35,461 bases of DNA from Lachnospiraceae bacterium UBA2734 (GCA_002353635.1 DEKA01000039.1:597-36057); one strand, 5' to 3'; counted from the stretch's first letter, positions 1-9,388 are shown. Notes: generated by a model from the letters alone, not told the origin. Translations and numbers: made by a program.

Positions 1-2376
1 GAAGCCGATGAGCGGGTTCTTGCCAAGAGCCAGAACGCCGTGATCAGTAGAAGCACCGTCGGCAAGAATATCGCCTGCCTCCACATGATCTCCTGTGTTC
101 ACAACAGGCTTCTGGTTGTAGCAGTTGGACTGGTTGGAGCGAAGGTATTTCACCAGCTCGATCTTCTCGCTTGTGCCGTCGTCATAAGCCATATCGACCT
201 CAGTGCCGTCGACAAACGTCACTATGCCGGGCTTCTCGGCGATCACGCACACGCCGGAGTCTCTTGCTGCCTTCTCCTCCATGCCGGTGCCGACAACGGG
301 TGCCTGCGTCGTGATGAGCGGCACGCCCTGTCTCTGCATGTTGGATCCCATGAGGGCACGGTTCGCATCATCATTCTGCAGGAAAGGCACGAGCGATGTA
401 GCGACGGAGAATACCATTCGCGGCGACACATCCATGTACTGGAATGCAGTTCTGGGATAAGACGATGTCTCATCGCGGAAACGGCCGGAAGGATTCTTCT
501 CGATAATGTAGCCGTTCTCATCCAGCTGTGTGGATGCCTGTGCTACATGGTAGTTATCCTCTTCGTCGGCTGTCATATAGACAACTTCGTCGGTTACACG
601 CGGTCCCTTAGGATCATTCTGATCCACCTTTCTGTAGGGAGCCTCGATGAAGCCGTACTCGTTGATCTTTGCGTATGCAGCCAGAGAGTTGATCAGGCCG
701 ATGTTCGGTCCTTCGGGTGTCTCAATGGGGCACATACGGCCGTAATGCGTGTAGTGGACATCACGCACCTCGAAACCTGCACGGTCTCTGGAGAGACCGC
801 CGGGGCCCAGGGCGGAGAGTCTTCTCTTATGTGTGATCTCGGAGAGAGGGTTGTTCTGGTCCATGAACTGGGACAGCTGGGAAGAACCAAAGAACTCCTT
901 CACGGCTGCCTGCACGGGCTTGATGTTCACAAGAGCCTGGGGAGAGATCTCCTCGCTGGCATCATGTGTCGTCATTCTCTCTCTTACGACTCTTTCAAGT
1001 CTGGAGAGACCGATTCTGTACTGGTTCTGGAGGAGCTCGCCGACGCTTCTGATGCGGCGGTTGCCCAGGTGGTCGATATCATCGTCGTTGCCGATGCCGT
1101 ACTCCAGATGCATGTTGTAGTTGATGGAAGCCAGGATATCTTCCTTCGTGATGTGCTTGGGGATCAGCTCTCTTACACTCTTCTTGAGTGCGTCAGCCAG
1201 TGCCTCAGGCTTGTCATTGTCCTGATACTGGATCAGGATCTCGCGGAGGGCAGGATAGTAAACCTGCTCCGTGATGCCCAGCTCCTGCGGGTCGCAGTCC
1301 ACAAAGTGTGTGATGTCGACCATGTAGTTGGAGAGAACCTTCACGCGGTCTCTCGTATCCGTGCGGATCCAGACATAAGGAATGGCTGCGTTCTGGATAT
1401 TGTCGGCCATCTCCATGGTGACCGTCTCACCTGCGCTGCCGAGAATATCGCCGTTTGCCTCATCCACGACATCCTCTGCGAGGATATGTCCTGTGATGCG
1501 GTTGCGCAGAGCCAGCTTCTTGTTGAACTTGTATCTGCCGACCTTTGCGAGATCATATCTTCTGGGATCGAAGAACATTGCATTGATCAGGCTGTCTGCG
1601 CTCTCGACGGAGAGCGGCTCGCCGGGACGGATCTTTTTGTACAGCTCAAGCAGACCCTCCTCATAGGTATGGGAAGGATCCTTTGAAAATGAGCCGCGAA
1701 GCTTCGGCTCGTCACCGAAGAGATCGATGATCTCATCGTCCGTGCCGATGCCCAGTGCTCTGATGAGGACAGTGACCGGTACCTTTCTGGTGCGGTCAAC
1801 TCTTACATAGAAGACATCGTTCGCATCTGTCTCGTACTCAAGCCATGCACCTCTGTTGGGGATGACGGTGCAGCTGTAGAGAGACTTGCCGTATTTATCG
1901 TGGTCAATGCCGTAATAGATGCCGGGAGAACGAACCAGCTGGGAGACGATGACACGCTCAGCGCCGTTGATGACGAACGTGCCTGTCTTTGTCATAAGAG
2001 GAAGATCTCCCATGAATATCTCCTGCTCCTTGATCTCCTTCTTGTTCTCCTTGTCGTAAAGGCGGACCTTTACCATCAGAGGAGCGGCGTAGGTGGCATC
2101 TCTTTCCTTGCACTTGGCAATTGTGTTCTTGTTGGGATCCATCTTGTCCTTACAGAGCTGGAAGCTCACGAAGGACAGGCTCAGATGCCCGCTGAAATCT
2201 TCAATAGGGGAGATATCATCGAATACCTCCTGCAGACCCTCGTCCAGGAACCACTTGTAGGAAGTCTTCTGGACATCAATCAGATTGGGCATCTCAAGGA
2301 CTTCGTTCTTCCTTGCATAGCTCATTCTGATGCTCGCGCCGCTTCCGGCGGGATGAAGCCTGATCTTATTGCTCAT
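1..2376 (-). CDS. rpoB: RNA polymerase beta subunit, N-terminal 792 codons (cut by window edge)
   Basis: Beta subunit of the core RNA polymerase. Translating the minus strand from ATG at 2376 gives a continuous frame to base 1, starting [13 protein letters not shown] and passing through [17 protein letters not shown], typical of Firmicute RpoB. The rifampicin-binding region is intact: [19 protein letters not shown] followed by [20 protein letters not shown], with the Asp, His and Ser equivalent to E. coli D516, H526 and S531 all present, so no classical resistance change is seen. [18 protein letters not shown] follows. The frame ends mid-gene around [10 protein letters not shown], so the C-terminal part and rpoC lie outside the window. 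The start is supported by GAGGTG a few bases upstream. The gene follows rplL after a 518-base gap containing its own promoter-like sequence. Confidence 0.98.
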   Translation of the reverse strand, partial: MSNKIRLHPAGSGASIRMSYARKNEVLEMPNLIDVQKTSYKWFLDEGLQEVFDDISPIEDFSGHLSLSFVSFQLCKDKMDPNKNTIAKCKERDATYAAPLMVKVRLYDKENKKEIKEQEIFMGDLPLMTKTGTFVINGAERVIVSQLVRSPGIYYGIDHDKYGKSLYSCTVIPNRGAWLEYETDANDVFYVRVDRTRKVPVTVLIRALGIGTDDEIIDLFGDEPKLRGSFSKDPSHTYEEGLLELYKKIRPGEPLSVESADSLINAMFFDPRRYDLAKVGRYKFNKKLALRNRITGHILAEDVVDEANGDILGSAGETVTMEMADNIQNAAIPYVWIRTDTRDRVKVLSNYMVDITHFVDCDPQELGITEQVYYPALREILIQYQDNDKPEALADALKKSVRELIPKHITKEDILASINYNMHLEYGIGNDDDIDHLGNRRIRSVGELLQNQYRIGLSRLERVVRERMTTHDASEEISPQALVNIKPVQAAVKEFFGSSQLSQFMDQNNPLSEITHKRRLSALGPGGLSRDRAGFEVRDVHYTHYGRMCPIETPEGPNIGLINSLAAYAKINEYGFIEAPYRKVDQNDPKGPRVTDEVVYMTADEEDNYHVAQASTQLDENGYIIEKNPSGRFRDETSSYPRTAFQYMDVSPRMVFSVATSLVPFLQNDDANRALMGSNMQRQGVPLITTQAPVVGTGMEEKAARDSGVCVIAEKPGIVTFVDGTEVDMAYDDGTSEKIELVKYLRSNQSNCYNQKPVVNTGDHVEAGDILADGASTDHGVLALGKNPLIGF

Positions 2377-2825
2377 ATTCACCTCGTTCTGTAGTAAACC
2401 GGGGAATTCATGGAAGTGTATCCGATCACAGATATGCAGCCGATGTGCATCTGCCCGCAAGCGATTACACGGACCGTCAGGCGCTTCCTGCATGAAGACA
2501 AGAACTGTCTTCGACTGCATTCAGGTGCCGGCGGATGAATCCACCACTTTACCAGTGCTGTGTTGTCAGTAACCACCATTTCGTGCCTTAGGCCGCTTTC
2601 TCTTCCGGAACTTAATCCTTAAGGAGAGCATAGTAGGGCATAATTGCAGAACATAGCGCATAGAATAATACATCAAGTTGGATTGGGATGCAAGGGGGAA
2701 ATGTTTTTTGATGAAAGGGCATGAAACAGTATGACCTGCATAAGGTGAATAAACGAAAAATCTTATTGAAATAACCCATGATGCAGTGTCCGGCAGATAC
2801 CCAGGCATAGAGTAGATCTGTATGC
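2377..2825 (-). promoter_or_regulatory. rpoB leader region, no gene
   Basis: The stretch between the rplL hairpin and rpoB has no convincing reading frame on either strand. On the minus strand it holds a promoter-like pair at 2665-2693, then a transcribed leader of nearly 300 bases. Within the leader, 2494-2512 is a perfect hairpin (GAAGACA, five-base loop, TGTCTTC), and 2429-2453 is a weaker interrupted hairpin. I do not recognise a named RNA family here. Confidence 0.5.
2665..2693 (-). promoter_or_regulatory. Candidate sigma-A promoter for rpoB
   Basis: Read on the minus strand: -35 TTGCAT (2693-2688), a 17-base spacer and -10 TATTAT (2670-2665). The -10 differs from consensus at one position and the spacing is ideal. 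It would start a transcript nearly 290 bases before rpoB, allowing rpoBC to be made independently of rplJL. Confidence 0.6.
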
Positions 2826-2867
2826 AAAGAGGGACACTGCGCAGTTTCCTGTGCGGTGTCCCTCTTT
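2826..2867 (-). terminator. Strong hairpin after rplL (partial terminator or attenuator)
   Basis: A 19-bp stem (AAAGAGGGACAC pairing with GTGTCCCTCTTT, extended inward by seven pairs including two wobbles) closes a four-base loop. On the minus strand only CTTTGC follows, so the T-run is short. This fits a leaky terminator setting the ratio of L7/L12 to RpoB, as is known for the rplL-rpoB junction in other bacteria. The opposite strand has a slightly better T-run. Confidence 0.65.
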
Positions 2868-2894
2868 TAATTCAGTGCGATTGACTGCTCAAAA

Positions 2895-3266
2895 TTACTT
2901 AAGAGTAACCTTAGCGCCAACTTCCTCGAACTTAGCCTTGAGAGCCTCAGCGTCCTCCTTGGAAGCGCCCTCCTTAACGATCTTGGGAGCAGACTCAACC
3001 ATATCCTTGGACTCCTTGAGGCCAAGACCAGTTGCCTCACGGACAACCTTGATAACCTTGATCTTGTTCGGGCCAACATCTGTCAGCTCAACGTCGAACT
3101 CAGTCTTCTCTTCCTCAGCCGGAGCAGCGGCAGCACCAGCAACAACAACACCTGCTGCTGCAGATACACCGAACTCATCCTCAACAGCCTTTACAAGGTC
3201 GTTCAGCTCAAGAACGGACAGCTCTTTGATTGCATCAAGAATTTCCTGTGTGGATAACTTTGCCAT
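2895..3266 (-). CDS. rplL: Ribosomal protein L7/L12
   Basis: Stalk protein of the 50S subunit that binds translation factors. The 123-residue product starts [20 protein letters not shown] (dimerisation domain). An Ala/Gly-rich hinge around residues 37-52 follows, then the conserved C-terminal domain with [20 protein letters not shown] and [14 protein letters not shown]. Length and sequence are normal. I chose ATG at 3266 rather than an upstream in-frame ATG at 3281, because GGAGG stands eight bases before 3266 and family members begin MAKL. It lies 92 bases downstream of rplJ, with which it is presumably co-transcribed. Confidence 0.97.
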   Translation of the reverse strand: MAKLSTQEILDAIKELSVLELNDLVKAVEDEFGVSAAAGVVVAGAAAAPAEEEKTEFDVELTDVGPNKIKVIKVVREATGLGLKESKDMVESAPKIVKEGASKEDAEALKAKFEEVGAKVTLK

Positions 3267-3358
3267 CTTATTTTCCTCCATTAGAATTTAGTGTAACGAT
3301 CAGTAGTTGATCACCTGTAAATGATCAGAACAGAAACTGCATCCGCTCAGGCCTGTCA

Positions 3359-3907
3359 TTAAGCCTCTGCGGGTGCTGCGGGAGCCTCTGCCTCTGCAGC
3401 TGCCGGAGCTGCCTCGCCGCCCTCTGCCTTCTTCTCTGCGACCTGTCTGATGTCGCGTGCGAAGTTGGTGATGGGAGCCTGCAGGCTGCCAAGGAGCTTG
3501 GAGAGGAGTTCCTCTCTGGAAGGGATAGAAGCAATGGGCTCAAGTCCCTTTGCATCATATGCCTTGCCTTCTACAACGCCGCCCTTGACCTCGAGCTTGT
3601 CAGCGGTCTTGGCGAACTTGTAGAGAATTCTTGCCGGTGCTGTGGCGTCATCCTTGGAGATCGCTACAGCGCTGGGTCCCTCGAGATAGCTGTCGAGCTG
3701 AGCAAAATCAGTGCCTTCGAAAGCGCGCTTCATAAAAGTGTTCTTGTACACCTTATAGGAAACGCCTGCCTCACGAAGCTGTTTGCGAAGCTCGGTATCC
3801 TGAGCGACAGTCAGTCCTCTTGCATCTACAAGAACTACGGACTGGGCGTCTTTGATCTTCTCGGAAATCTCGTCGATGATCGGCTTCTTTTCTTCGATCT
3901 TTGCCAT
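3359..3907 (-). CDS. rplJ: Ribosomal protein L10
   Basis: Base of the L7/L12 stalk on the large ribosomal subunit, binding 23S rRNA and L12 dimers. The 182-residue product begins MAKIEEKKPIIDEISEKIKD and has the family segment SVVLVDARGLTVAQDTELRK near the N-terminus, then KVYKNTFMKRA. The C-terminus is a roughly 25-residue Ala/Glu/Pro tail, making it somewhat longer than the usual 165-170 residues. GGAGGT five bases before ATG at 3907 fixes the start. It is the first gene after an L10 leader with its own promoter, so it can be regulated autogenously by the L10-L12 complex. Confidence 0.97.
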   Translation of the reverse strand: MAKIEEKKPIIDEISEKIKDAQSVVLVDARGLTVAQDTELRKQLREAGVSYKVYKNTFMKRAFEGTDFAQLDSYLEGPSAVAISKDDATAPARILYKFAKTADKLEVKGGVVEGKAYDAKGLEPIASIPSREELLSKLLGSLQAPITNFARDIRQVAEKKAEGGEAAPAAAEAEAPAAPAEA

Positions 3908-4101
3908 GTCTTACCTCCTGTCAGATTTTTGTTGCGCAGCTGGAAGAGGAAGATAAAAGAAAATCCCTCTGTCCGTGAAGACAGAGGGAAGTAAATGCAT
4001 TATCTTTACTCATCCTCACAGGGCGGTCCTTCCGGACACTTACGGAATCACCTTGAATGGTTCCACCTGCTGTCTTCGGCTGTAGTCAAACGACCTTTAT
4101 T
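3908..4101 (-). ncRNA. L10 ribosomal protein leader
   Basis: Untranslated leader of rplJ on the minus strand. It contains the purine-rich element GAAGACAGCAGGTGGAACC, a stem-rich middle section, and a terminal hairpin just ahead of the rplJ ribosome binding site. This matches the arrangement of the Firmicute L10 leader, an RNA bound by the L10-L12 complex to repress its own operon. The boundary on the promoter side is approximate. Confidence 0.85.
3965..3988 (-). terminator. Attenuator hairpin of the L10 leader
   Basis: A perfect 9-bp stem, CCCTCTGTC with GACAGAGGG and a six-base loop, is followed on the minus strand by ATTTTCTTTT. It lies 58 bases before rplJ and fits the intrinsic attenuator at the end of L10 leaders. 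Confidence 0.8.
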
Positions 4102-4130
4102 ACAATACGCGAATATGTCTCGCTTGTCAA
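4102..4130 (-). promoter_or_regulatory. Candidate promoter for rplJL
   Basis: Minus strand: consensus -35 TTGACA (4130-4125), 17-base spacer, -10 TATTGT (4107-4102). It lies immediately before the L10 leader and downstream of the lactonase gene. It therefore makes rplJL independent of the catabolic operon. Confidence 0.75.
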
Positions 4131-4200
4131 CAGAAACTTTGATCCTAAATGACCGATTATAAACAAAAAATACAATTTTCTCCTCATCCAGTCTGTAGTC

Positions 4201-5211
4201 TTATACTAGAGAGGTATTTACACGCTCTACTTCAGTGACACAGAGAGGATGAGGCAGCTTCACTTTATCCGTAACAGGGTAGTCCTCCTTTTTCCAGTCA
4301 ATTACAGCGACATCATTGCTGTCCTCATTTGTGCTGACGATATAATCCCCATAAACATCAAAATCTCTCGGTCCTCTTCCTCCGCACGGGATATCTCCCA
4401 CCTTAGAAAGAGTCTCGTTTTTCCTGCTAAAACAGGTGATATGATCGTAGCCTCGGTGAGAGATGAAAACATAATTCCCGCTGCATCGTATTGCCGCCGC
4501 CTTTGTAAATCCTTCGAAAGAATCCGGAAGCGCCTGTACCGAACGAAGATAGAGAAAATGCCCTTCATGATATCGATAAACGCCTACATCATTGGATAAT
4601 TCGTTCGCACAATATGCCAACTCACCATCCGGCGAAAATGCAATGTGCCTTGGGCCGCTTCCAGCCGGTGCATGCACTTCTGAAATGATCCTGAGATCAT
4701 GCGTATAAGTAACAATCCTGTCTGTGCCCAGATCTACAGCAGCGAGATATCTTCCATCCGGGCAAGAGATAATCTGGTGCAAATGAGGCATTTCCTGCCG
4801 CAGAGGATTTGGACCATGTCCATAATGTTTTACTACATGATCAGGAAGAAGCGTGATGCTGCCGGAAAGGTAATTGGCTGTATAAATTTTATTGTCTATT
4901 ACAGCAATATAACAGGAACAGATACCATGGGTGGACAAGCACTCCTTGGAACCCGCAAGAATTCCCTCTGCACCAATAGAACAGGACACTACGCCGGAGA
5001 ATTCAGAAGAAGTGAATTCCGTGCTATGTTCAAACGGTGATCTTAAAACTGCATACAGTCGTTCTTTCCCTGACGCCAGGTACATCGGTCTGTCAGCAAA
5101 AACACAGTCCACATATATCAATCTGCCGTCATCCCGCAGGCGATAATGCCAAATGCCGCCATCCTTACTACAGGCAGCAATATAGATATTCCTTTCCACT
5201 TTTCTCTCCAT
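4201..5211 (-). CDS. Lactonase, seven-bladed beta-propeller family
   Basis: Likely cytoplasmic hydrolase of a sugar lactone, in the 6-phosphogluconolactonase-type propeller family (PF10282). The 336-residue product has repeated blade motifs. The clearest is GSGPRHIAFSPDGELAYCAN followed by ELSNDVGVYRY, a hallmark of the family; others are ISCPDGRYLAAVDLGTDRIV and GGRGPRDFDVYGDYIVSTNE. There is no signal peptide. ATG at 5211 puts NIYIAACS near the start, as in relatives, but I see no good ribosome binding site. A TTG at 5241 in the same frame is the alternative and would add ten residues. It is the last gene of the catabolic operon, 48 bases after the SDR gene, and would open the lactone made by a sugar dehydrogenase. 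Substrate unknown. Confidence 0.85.
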   Translation of the reverse strand: MERKVERNIYIAACSKDGGIWHYRLRDDGRLIYVDCVFADRPMYLASGKERLYAVLRSPFEHSTEFTSSEFSGVVSCSIGAEGILAGSKECLSTHGICSCYIAVIDNKIYTANYLSGSITLLPDHVVKHYGHGPNPLRQEMPHLHQIISCPDGRYLAAVDLGTDRIVTYTHDLRIISEVHAPAGSGPRHIAFSPDGELAYCANELSNDVGVYRYHEGHFLYLRSVQALPDSFEGFTKAAAIRCSGNYVFISHRGYDHITCFSRKNETLSKVGDIPCGGRGPRDFDVYGDYIVSTNEDSNDVAVIDWKKEDYPVTDKVKLPHPLCVTEVERVNTSLV

Positions 5212-5259
5212 GCCGAAGACACATGAGCAATTTGTGAGCAATAAGTTACAGATTTCCCA

Positions 5260-6003
5260 TCACAGGCTCTTGCCGCCGTCGATAAAGATATTCTGTCCTG
5301 TTATATACCGTCCGAAATCCGAACAGAGAAGTCTTACTGTCCCTGCAATGTCCTCTTTTTGTCCATAGAATCCCACAGGAATGCTCTCCGTGACCTGCCT
5401 TGCATATACAGGGTCACTGAGTGCTTCTATATTTCGATCCGTGTAGATCACGCCAGGTGCAACCGTATTCACAGTTATCCCGTCCTTTGCCAACTGCGCC
5501 GCAAGTGATTTTATCAATCCGGTCTGTGCACATTTTGAAGAAGAATAGACGAGCATCTGAGGATGAGGTTTGAGTTCCTGTACTGACCCAATGGCGACAA
5601 TTCTTCCCCATTTTTTCTCCTGCATCGGTCTGCTGAGCCTCTGCATCAGAAGGAGAGACGAGAGATAATTGCAGTTCGTCTGCATAATATACTCTGCCAC
5701 AGTAATTTCCTGCCATGGTTTTCTGATCTGCACGCTGGCGTTCAGAACCAGAATATCAGCGCCCATTGCCTTCTCCGCCAACTCAATTGTACTCTCCGGA
5801 TTGGTAAGATCTGCAGTAATCACTTCGCTCTTTCTCCCCATATCCTGGATTTGCTGTGCAATATTATCCGCCTTTTTACTTGGCCTTGAGCAGTGTACAA
5901 TGACATCCGCTCCGCCTCTTGCCAGTTCAAGAGCGATCGCACTGCCGATTCCTCTGCTCGATCCTGTCACCAGTGCTCTTTTTCCATTTAAATTGAAATC
6001 CAT
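5260..6003 (-). CDS. Short-chain dehydrogenase/reductase
   Basis: NAD(P)-dependent oxidoreductase of the classical SDR family, 247 residues. Visible motifs are the cofactor-binding TGSSRGIG near residue 14, NAS in place of the usual NAG, a catalytic Ser in IVAIGSVQE, and YSSSK carrying the Tyr and Lys of the active site. The C-terminus ends TGQNIFIDGGKSL, as in FabG-like enzymes. ATG at 6003 is preferred because AGGAGA stands ten bases upstream and residues then begin MDFNLNGKRALVTG; an ATG pair near 6036 has no such signal. In this operon it could oxidise an aldose to an aldonolactone, or oxidise/reduce an intermediate or the aldehyde product. The name 3-oxoacyl-ACP reductase would be a family default and is not supported by context. 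Confidence 0.9.
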   Translation of the reverse strand: MDFNLNGKRALVTGSSRGIGSAIALELARGGADVIVHCSRPSKKADNIAQQIQDMGRKSEVITADLTNPESTIELAEKAMGADILVLNASVQIRKPWQEITVAEYIMQTNCNYLSSLLLMQRLSRPMQEKKWGRIVAIGSVQELKPHPQMLVYSSSKCAQTGLIKSLAAQLAKDGITVNTVAPGVIYTDRNIEALSDPVYARQVTESIPVGFYGQKEDIAGTVRLLCSDFGRYITGQNIFIDGGKSL

Positions 6004-6090
6004 GATGTCTGCATCTCCTTCTTCAGTACTCATCATGATCTAATGAAATCCATTCTTTTCTGCGCAAAACGCAGTCAAATATCACTTATG

Positions 6091-7017
6091 TCACAGAGAG
6101 GATTCCTGATTATCTGAGCTGCTTTTTGCCAGCTCATATTCTTTCGTCCAGTCAATATCCCGGTATTCCGCAGCCTCCGGTGCTGTTCGTATATACTCAC
6201 GCAGAAGGTCAAGCATTTCACTCGTCCACACGTTCCGGTCAATCTGCGCGGTTGTAAATTTATTCTCCGAGATCATCTTGAAACCAAACATGTCCTTTAC
6301 TTTTGTCTTCTGTCCATTCTCAACAACATCTACAACAAGCTGTGGAGGGATAAAAAGAACTCCTCCGCTGCATCCGTAAACAACATCGCCGGGAAGACAC
6401 ACTGCCGCATGTTCACCTTCGCCCAATCTAGCCACTGTATTGAGGCCAGTCATAGCAAAATCCCTTATTGGTGTAGGGTCAATGCCTCTGTAATACACCT
6501 GAATGTCTTTAACCTTTTGCATTTGTTCTACATCACGGATGCCTCCCCAGATCACCGCACCTCCGTTCTTAGTTTTCGTCCTCAGCGCTGTCGTGAGATT
6601 GCCGCCCACAAATGTGCCTTTGTATATCTTGTCATACATGTCGACTACTAAAACATCGCGATCTGTGAGTCTGTCCATCACCCACTGGTTTGGCAGTCCC
6701 TGCCAGCCATTGTTTTCCGCCATCTTGAAGGATGCTGCTAAATAATCTGGCCGTGTCGGTGCATAGACAGCAGTCACAGCGCGTCCCACCATCTTATGAT
6801 TCACCTGACCATCCAACGAAAATTCCGGATGAAGCGCCTTCATCGCAATAAACTGATTCGTATATCCCGCTGTAAAAATAGGTTTCCAAAGCTCTTCCAA
6901 TGTCATTTTGTACAGCGCATCCAGATACCTGTCGGGTACCTTTGGCCGGCCATCTGCAAATCGTTCTCCTGTCCACTCTGATGTGATCGCCAGAATTTCC
7001 TCTTTATTGTCCAGCAT
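6091..7017 (-). CDS. RraA-like family protein (probable 2-keto acid aldolase or lyase)
   Basis: Member of the RraA / HMG-CHA aldolase fold family, 308 residues, longer than RraA itself (about 160). The N-terminal section ITSEWTGERFADGRPKVPD is typical of the long subgroup. The core has GNLTTALRTKTKNGGAVIWG followed by GIRD, corresponding to the family's G-L-A-G-V-DG-RD metal/substrate signature, then PGDVVYGCSGGVLFIP. The start at 7017 (MLDNKEEIL) matches the subgroup and has GGGGG about eight bases upstream; an earlier ATG at 7089 lacks a binding site. Known members cleave 4-hydroxy-4-methyl-2-oxoglutarate or oxaloacetate. Next to a sugar-acid dehydratase, cleavage of a 2-keto-3-deoxy acid into pyruvate and an aldehyde is a reasonable inference. 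It is not a methyltransferase despite a common mislabel of this family. Confidence 0.82.
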   Translation of the reverse strand: MLDNKEEILAITSEWTGERFADGRPKVPDRYLDALYKMTLEELWKPIFTAGYTNQFIAMKALHPEFSLDGQVNHKMVGRAVTAVYAPTRPDYLAASFKMAENNGWQGLPNQWVMDRLTDRDVLVVDMYDKIYKGTFVGGNLTTALRTKTKNGGAVIWGGIRDVEQMQKVKDIQVYYRGIDPTPIRDFAMTGLNTVARLGEGEHAAVCLPGDVVYGCSGGVLFIPPQLVVDVVENGQKTKVKDMFGFKMISENKFTTAQIDRNVWTSEMLDLLREYIRTAPEAAEYRDIDWTKEYELAKSSSDNQESSL

Positions 7018-7104
7018 TTCAATGCCCCCATTTGACCAGTGCAATACACATGTGCCTTCTGAAATGATGTCATAGTGTCTTACCATCATCGAACTATAGG
7101 CAGG

Positions 7105-8454
7105 TCAACTCCAAATTCTGTCATTTGAAAATTCTTTATCCCACTGAGTCGTCGGTGCCCATATTTCCGGAATATCCCTATTAAGATGCTTTTCAATGAG
7201 ATCCTCATTCAGTGAAGTAATCCCAAGCCCAGGACCATTCGGAACATTAATGAAGCCGTCTTTGATAAGGGGCTTTTCATACCCTTCTGCCAAATCCTGC
7301 CACCACGGGATATCAACAGAATGAATTTCCATTGCAAGAAGATTGTGCATAGCTGCCGCAGTATGTACTGCTGCCATGCAGGCAATAGGGCTTTCCGCCA
7401 TGTGAATAGCCACTGCTACGCCGTTTTCATCCGCCATATCTGCTATTTTCTTAAGCTCCATAGCTCCTCCGCAGGTAAGAATGTCAGGATGAATAACAGA
7501 CACGCAATGATTTTTGATCAGAGGCTCAAATGTCTCCTTCAGATAAAGATCCTCTCCAGTGCATACTGGAACACAAGTGGCATCATGAAGTCTCTTGATC
7601 TGATCAGGGTAGATCCAAGGGATCATATCCTCAATCCATGCAAGATTATATTTCTCCATTCTTTTGGCAAAGCGGATGCAGTCCTCCACACCTACATGTC
7701 CAAAATGATCAATTGCAATAGGGATCTCATAGCCAACAACCGCACGCACCTCTTTGACATATTCTTCAAGGTAATCAAGACCCTTCTCTGTGATATGAAT
7801 GCCTGTAAACGGATGAGCTGTGTTTACAATATCAAAGCTCTTCTTCTGCGATACCATATTTTGGGTCACTGAGCCGCCCTGCACATGAAGAATGTGGGGT
7901 GCATAATGCACCATGTCATCCATAAAACCAAGCGGTGCGCACAATGTCCCTGGCTCATTAATCAAAAGGCCGATGCCCAAGTCCATTTTCAGCATCGTGA
8001 AGCCCATTTCCATTCTTTTCTTTAAAGCAAGGCCCATTGCATGACCGCTGTTATCTCTGCCGTCTGCATCTGTATCGCAGTACACACGGATCCTGTCTCT
8101 GTATCTGCCGCCCAGCATCTGGTAAAGAGGAACTCCATATGCTTTGCCGGCAAGATCCCACAGTGCAATTTCTACTCCGCTGACGCCACCTCCTTGTCTT
8201 GACGGTCCTCCAAACTGTTTGATTTTATGAAATATCCGATCAACTTCACATGGATTTTCCCCCAAAATTCTGCTCTTGAGCATCAATGCATAAGTCTTGC
8301 TGGATGCGTCCCTGACTTCACCATATCCAACAATGCCCTGATTCGTATAAAGCTTCATGAGCGTGCACCGCTTCGGAGCACCATCAAGATCTGCAAAGCG
8401 CATATCTGTTATTTTCAGTGTTAAAGGATCAACTACCCTATCCTCGATAAGCAT
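7105..8454 (-). CDS. Enolase-superfamily sugar acid dehydratase (mandelate racemase group)
   Basis: Probable Mg-dependent dehydratase of an aldonic or uronic acid, 449 residues, in the mandelate racemase/muconate lactonising family. The capping domain has GIVGYGEVRDAS and GVSGVEIALWDLAGKAYGVP. Candidate barrel residues are Lys156 and Asp158 in LKMD, Asp249 in AIDHFGH (with His250 and His253), Glu275 in WIEDMIPW, Glu301 in CTGEDLYL and His351 in VAIHMAESP. The Asp-Glu-Glu metal triad plus His is thus complete. Roughly 60 residues (about 165-225) between the KMD strand and the first metal ligand exceed the common layout and account for the extra length. AAAGGAGG lies 12 bases before ATG 8454. 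It sits 87 bases upstream of the RraA-like gene; its product would be a 2-keto-3-deoxy acid. The exact substrate cannot be read from sequence. Confidence 0.9.
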   Translation of the reverse strand: MLIEDRVVDPLTLKITDMRFADLDGAPKRCTLMKLYTNQGIVGYGEVRDASSKTYALMLKSRILGENPCEVDRIFHKIKQFGGPSRQGGGVSGVEIALWDLAGKAYGVPLYQMLGGRYRDRIRVYCDTDADGRDNSGHAMGLALKKRMEMGFTMLKMDLGIGLLINEPGTLCAPLGFMDDMVHYAPHILHVQGGSVTQNMVSQKKSFDIVNTAHPFTGIHITEKGLDYLEEYVKEVRAVVGYEIPIAIDHFGHVGVEDCIRFAKRMEKYNLAWIEDMIPWIYPDQIKRLHDATCVPVCTGEDLYLKETFEPLIKNHCVSVIHPDILTCGGAMELKKIADMADENGVAVAIHMAESPIACMAAVHTAAAMHNLLAMEIHSVDIPWWQDLAEGYEKPLIKDGFINVPNGPGLGITSLNEDLIEKHLNRDIPEIWAPTTQWDKEFSNDRIWS

Positions 8455-8461
8455 TGGTTTT

Positions 8462-9388
8462 TTATTCCTCCTTTAGAAGAAAAGATTTTCTATAGTCCCT
8501 CGGTGTCCTGCCCGTTATCTTTCTAAAAGCTCTGTTGAAATTGGAAATGTTGTTGAAGCCACAGTTTTCGCTGATCTCTATCACAGGAATATCCGTCGTT
8601 TCCAGCATCTGCTCTGCCTTGTCAATTCTCTGATTCGTGATGTAATCCCATACGGAAACACCATTTAGTTTTTTAAAGATAGTCGAGTAATAACTCCGAC
8701 TCATATTCGCAGCTGATGAAAGTGCATCGAGTGTGATATCCGAATCGAGATTTCTCGTGATGTATTCCATTGATTTTTCAACAGCAAGTTTGTGCTTTGG
8801 GTTGACCTTCAATGTATTCTTTGGCAGGTCATCGTAAAAATAGCGCACCAGATTAGCCAATATGGTCAACAGCTTTGCTTTTACTATCATTTCATAAGCA
8901 TGCTCTTGACGGGTGCATTCATCAAAACTCTCCTGCAGCAAAGCGCAGATCTTCTGTGCTTCTTTTGCAGTATGAGGAAGGTGATGTCCGATGCCGCTGT
9001 TTTCCATAAACAGCTGCATATACTCGTTTTCCGTCCAGTCCCGTCCCTGTGACCAGATCATGCGCTGATTAAAACGAAAGACCACCATGATCAACCGCTG
9101 TGCAGGATCTACCTTATGAAAACAATGCCGATCATTTACGCAGTGAAGAAAGACATCGCCAGATTCAAAAGCATATTCTGTTCCCTCGCAGTAATATGAT
9201 CCGCTCCCGGATACAATACATGAAATTTCGATGTCCGGATGGTGGTGGTCAAAAATCTCCTTGTAGCCTGACCAGTGCTGTGGATAAATGGATCGGAAAA
9301 CCTGAAACAGCACATGCTGGTCATCGTTGGATCTGATGACAATGCGGTCGCTTTTTCCAGATGGAAGTTTGATTTTTTCGTTATCCAT
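8462..9388 (-). CDS. AraC-family transcriptional regulator
   Basis: DNA-binding regulator, 308 residues, probably sensing the substrate of the surrounding operon. The N-terminal half is a cupin-like sensing domain (HHHPDIEISCIVSGSGSYYC, then FESGDVFLHCVNDRHCF). The last 100 residues hold the two helix-turn-helix motifs: ITLDALSSAANMSRSYYSTI and IPVIEISENCGFNNISNFNR followed by AFRKITGRTPRDYRKS. AGAGGT five bases before ATG 9388 supports the start. It is encoded within the operon, between dctM and the dehydratase, so it is likely autoregulated. Its binding site may be the palindrome at 12810-12825 ahead of dctP, but nothing in the sequence links the two directly. Confidence 0.95.
   Translation of the reverse strand: MDNEKIKLPSGKSDRIVIRSNDDQHVLFQVFRSIYPQHWSGYKEIFDHHHPDIEISCIVSGSGSYYCEGTEYAFESGDVFLHCVNDRHCFHKVDPAQRLIMVVFRFNQRMIWSQGRDWTENEYMQLFMENSGIGHHLPHTAKEAQKICALLQESFDECTRQEHAYEMIVKAKLLTILANLVRYFYDDLPKNTLKVNPKHKLAVEKSMEYITRNLDSDITLDALSSAANMSRSYYSTIFKKLNGVSVWDYITNQRIDKAEQMLETTDIPVIEISENCGFNNISNFNRAFRKITGRTPRDYRKSFLLKEE

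Noticed and set aside
40..1686. Open frame of 548 codons on the plus strand opposite rpoB
   Set aside because: Antisense shadow of rpoB; the product is His/Cys/Leu-rich with no recognisable domain, and the minus frame is unmistakable RpoB.
1..2376. Rifampicin resistance mutation in rpoB
   Set aside because: The Asp, His and Ser at the classical positions are wild type, and the Tyr in VHYTHYGR is normal for Firmicutes.
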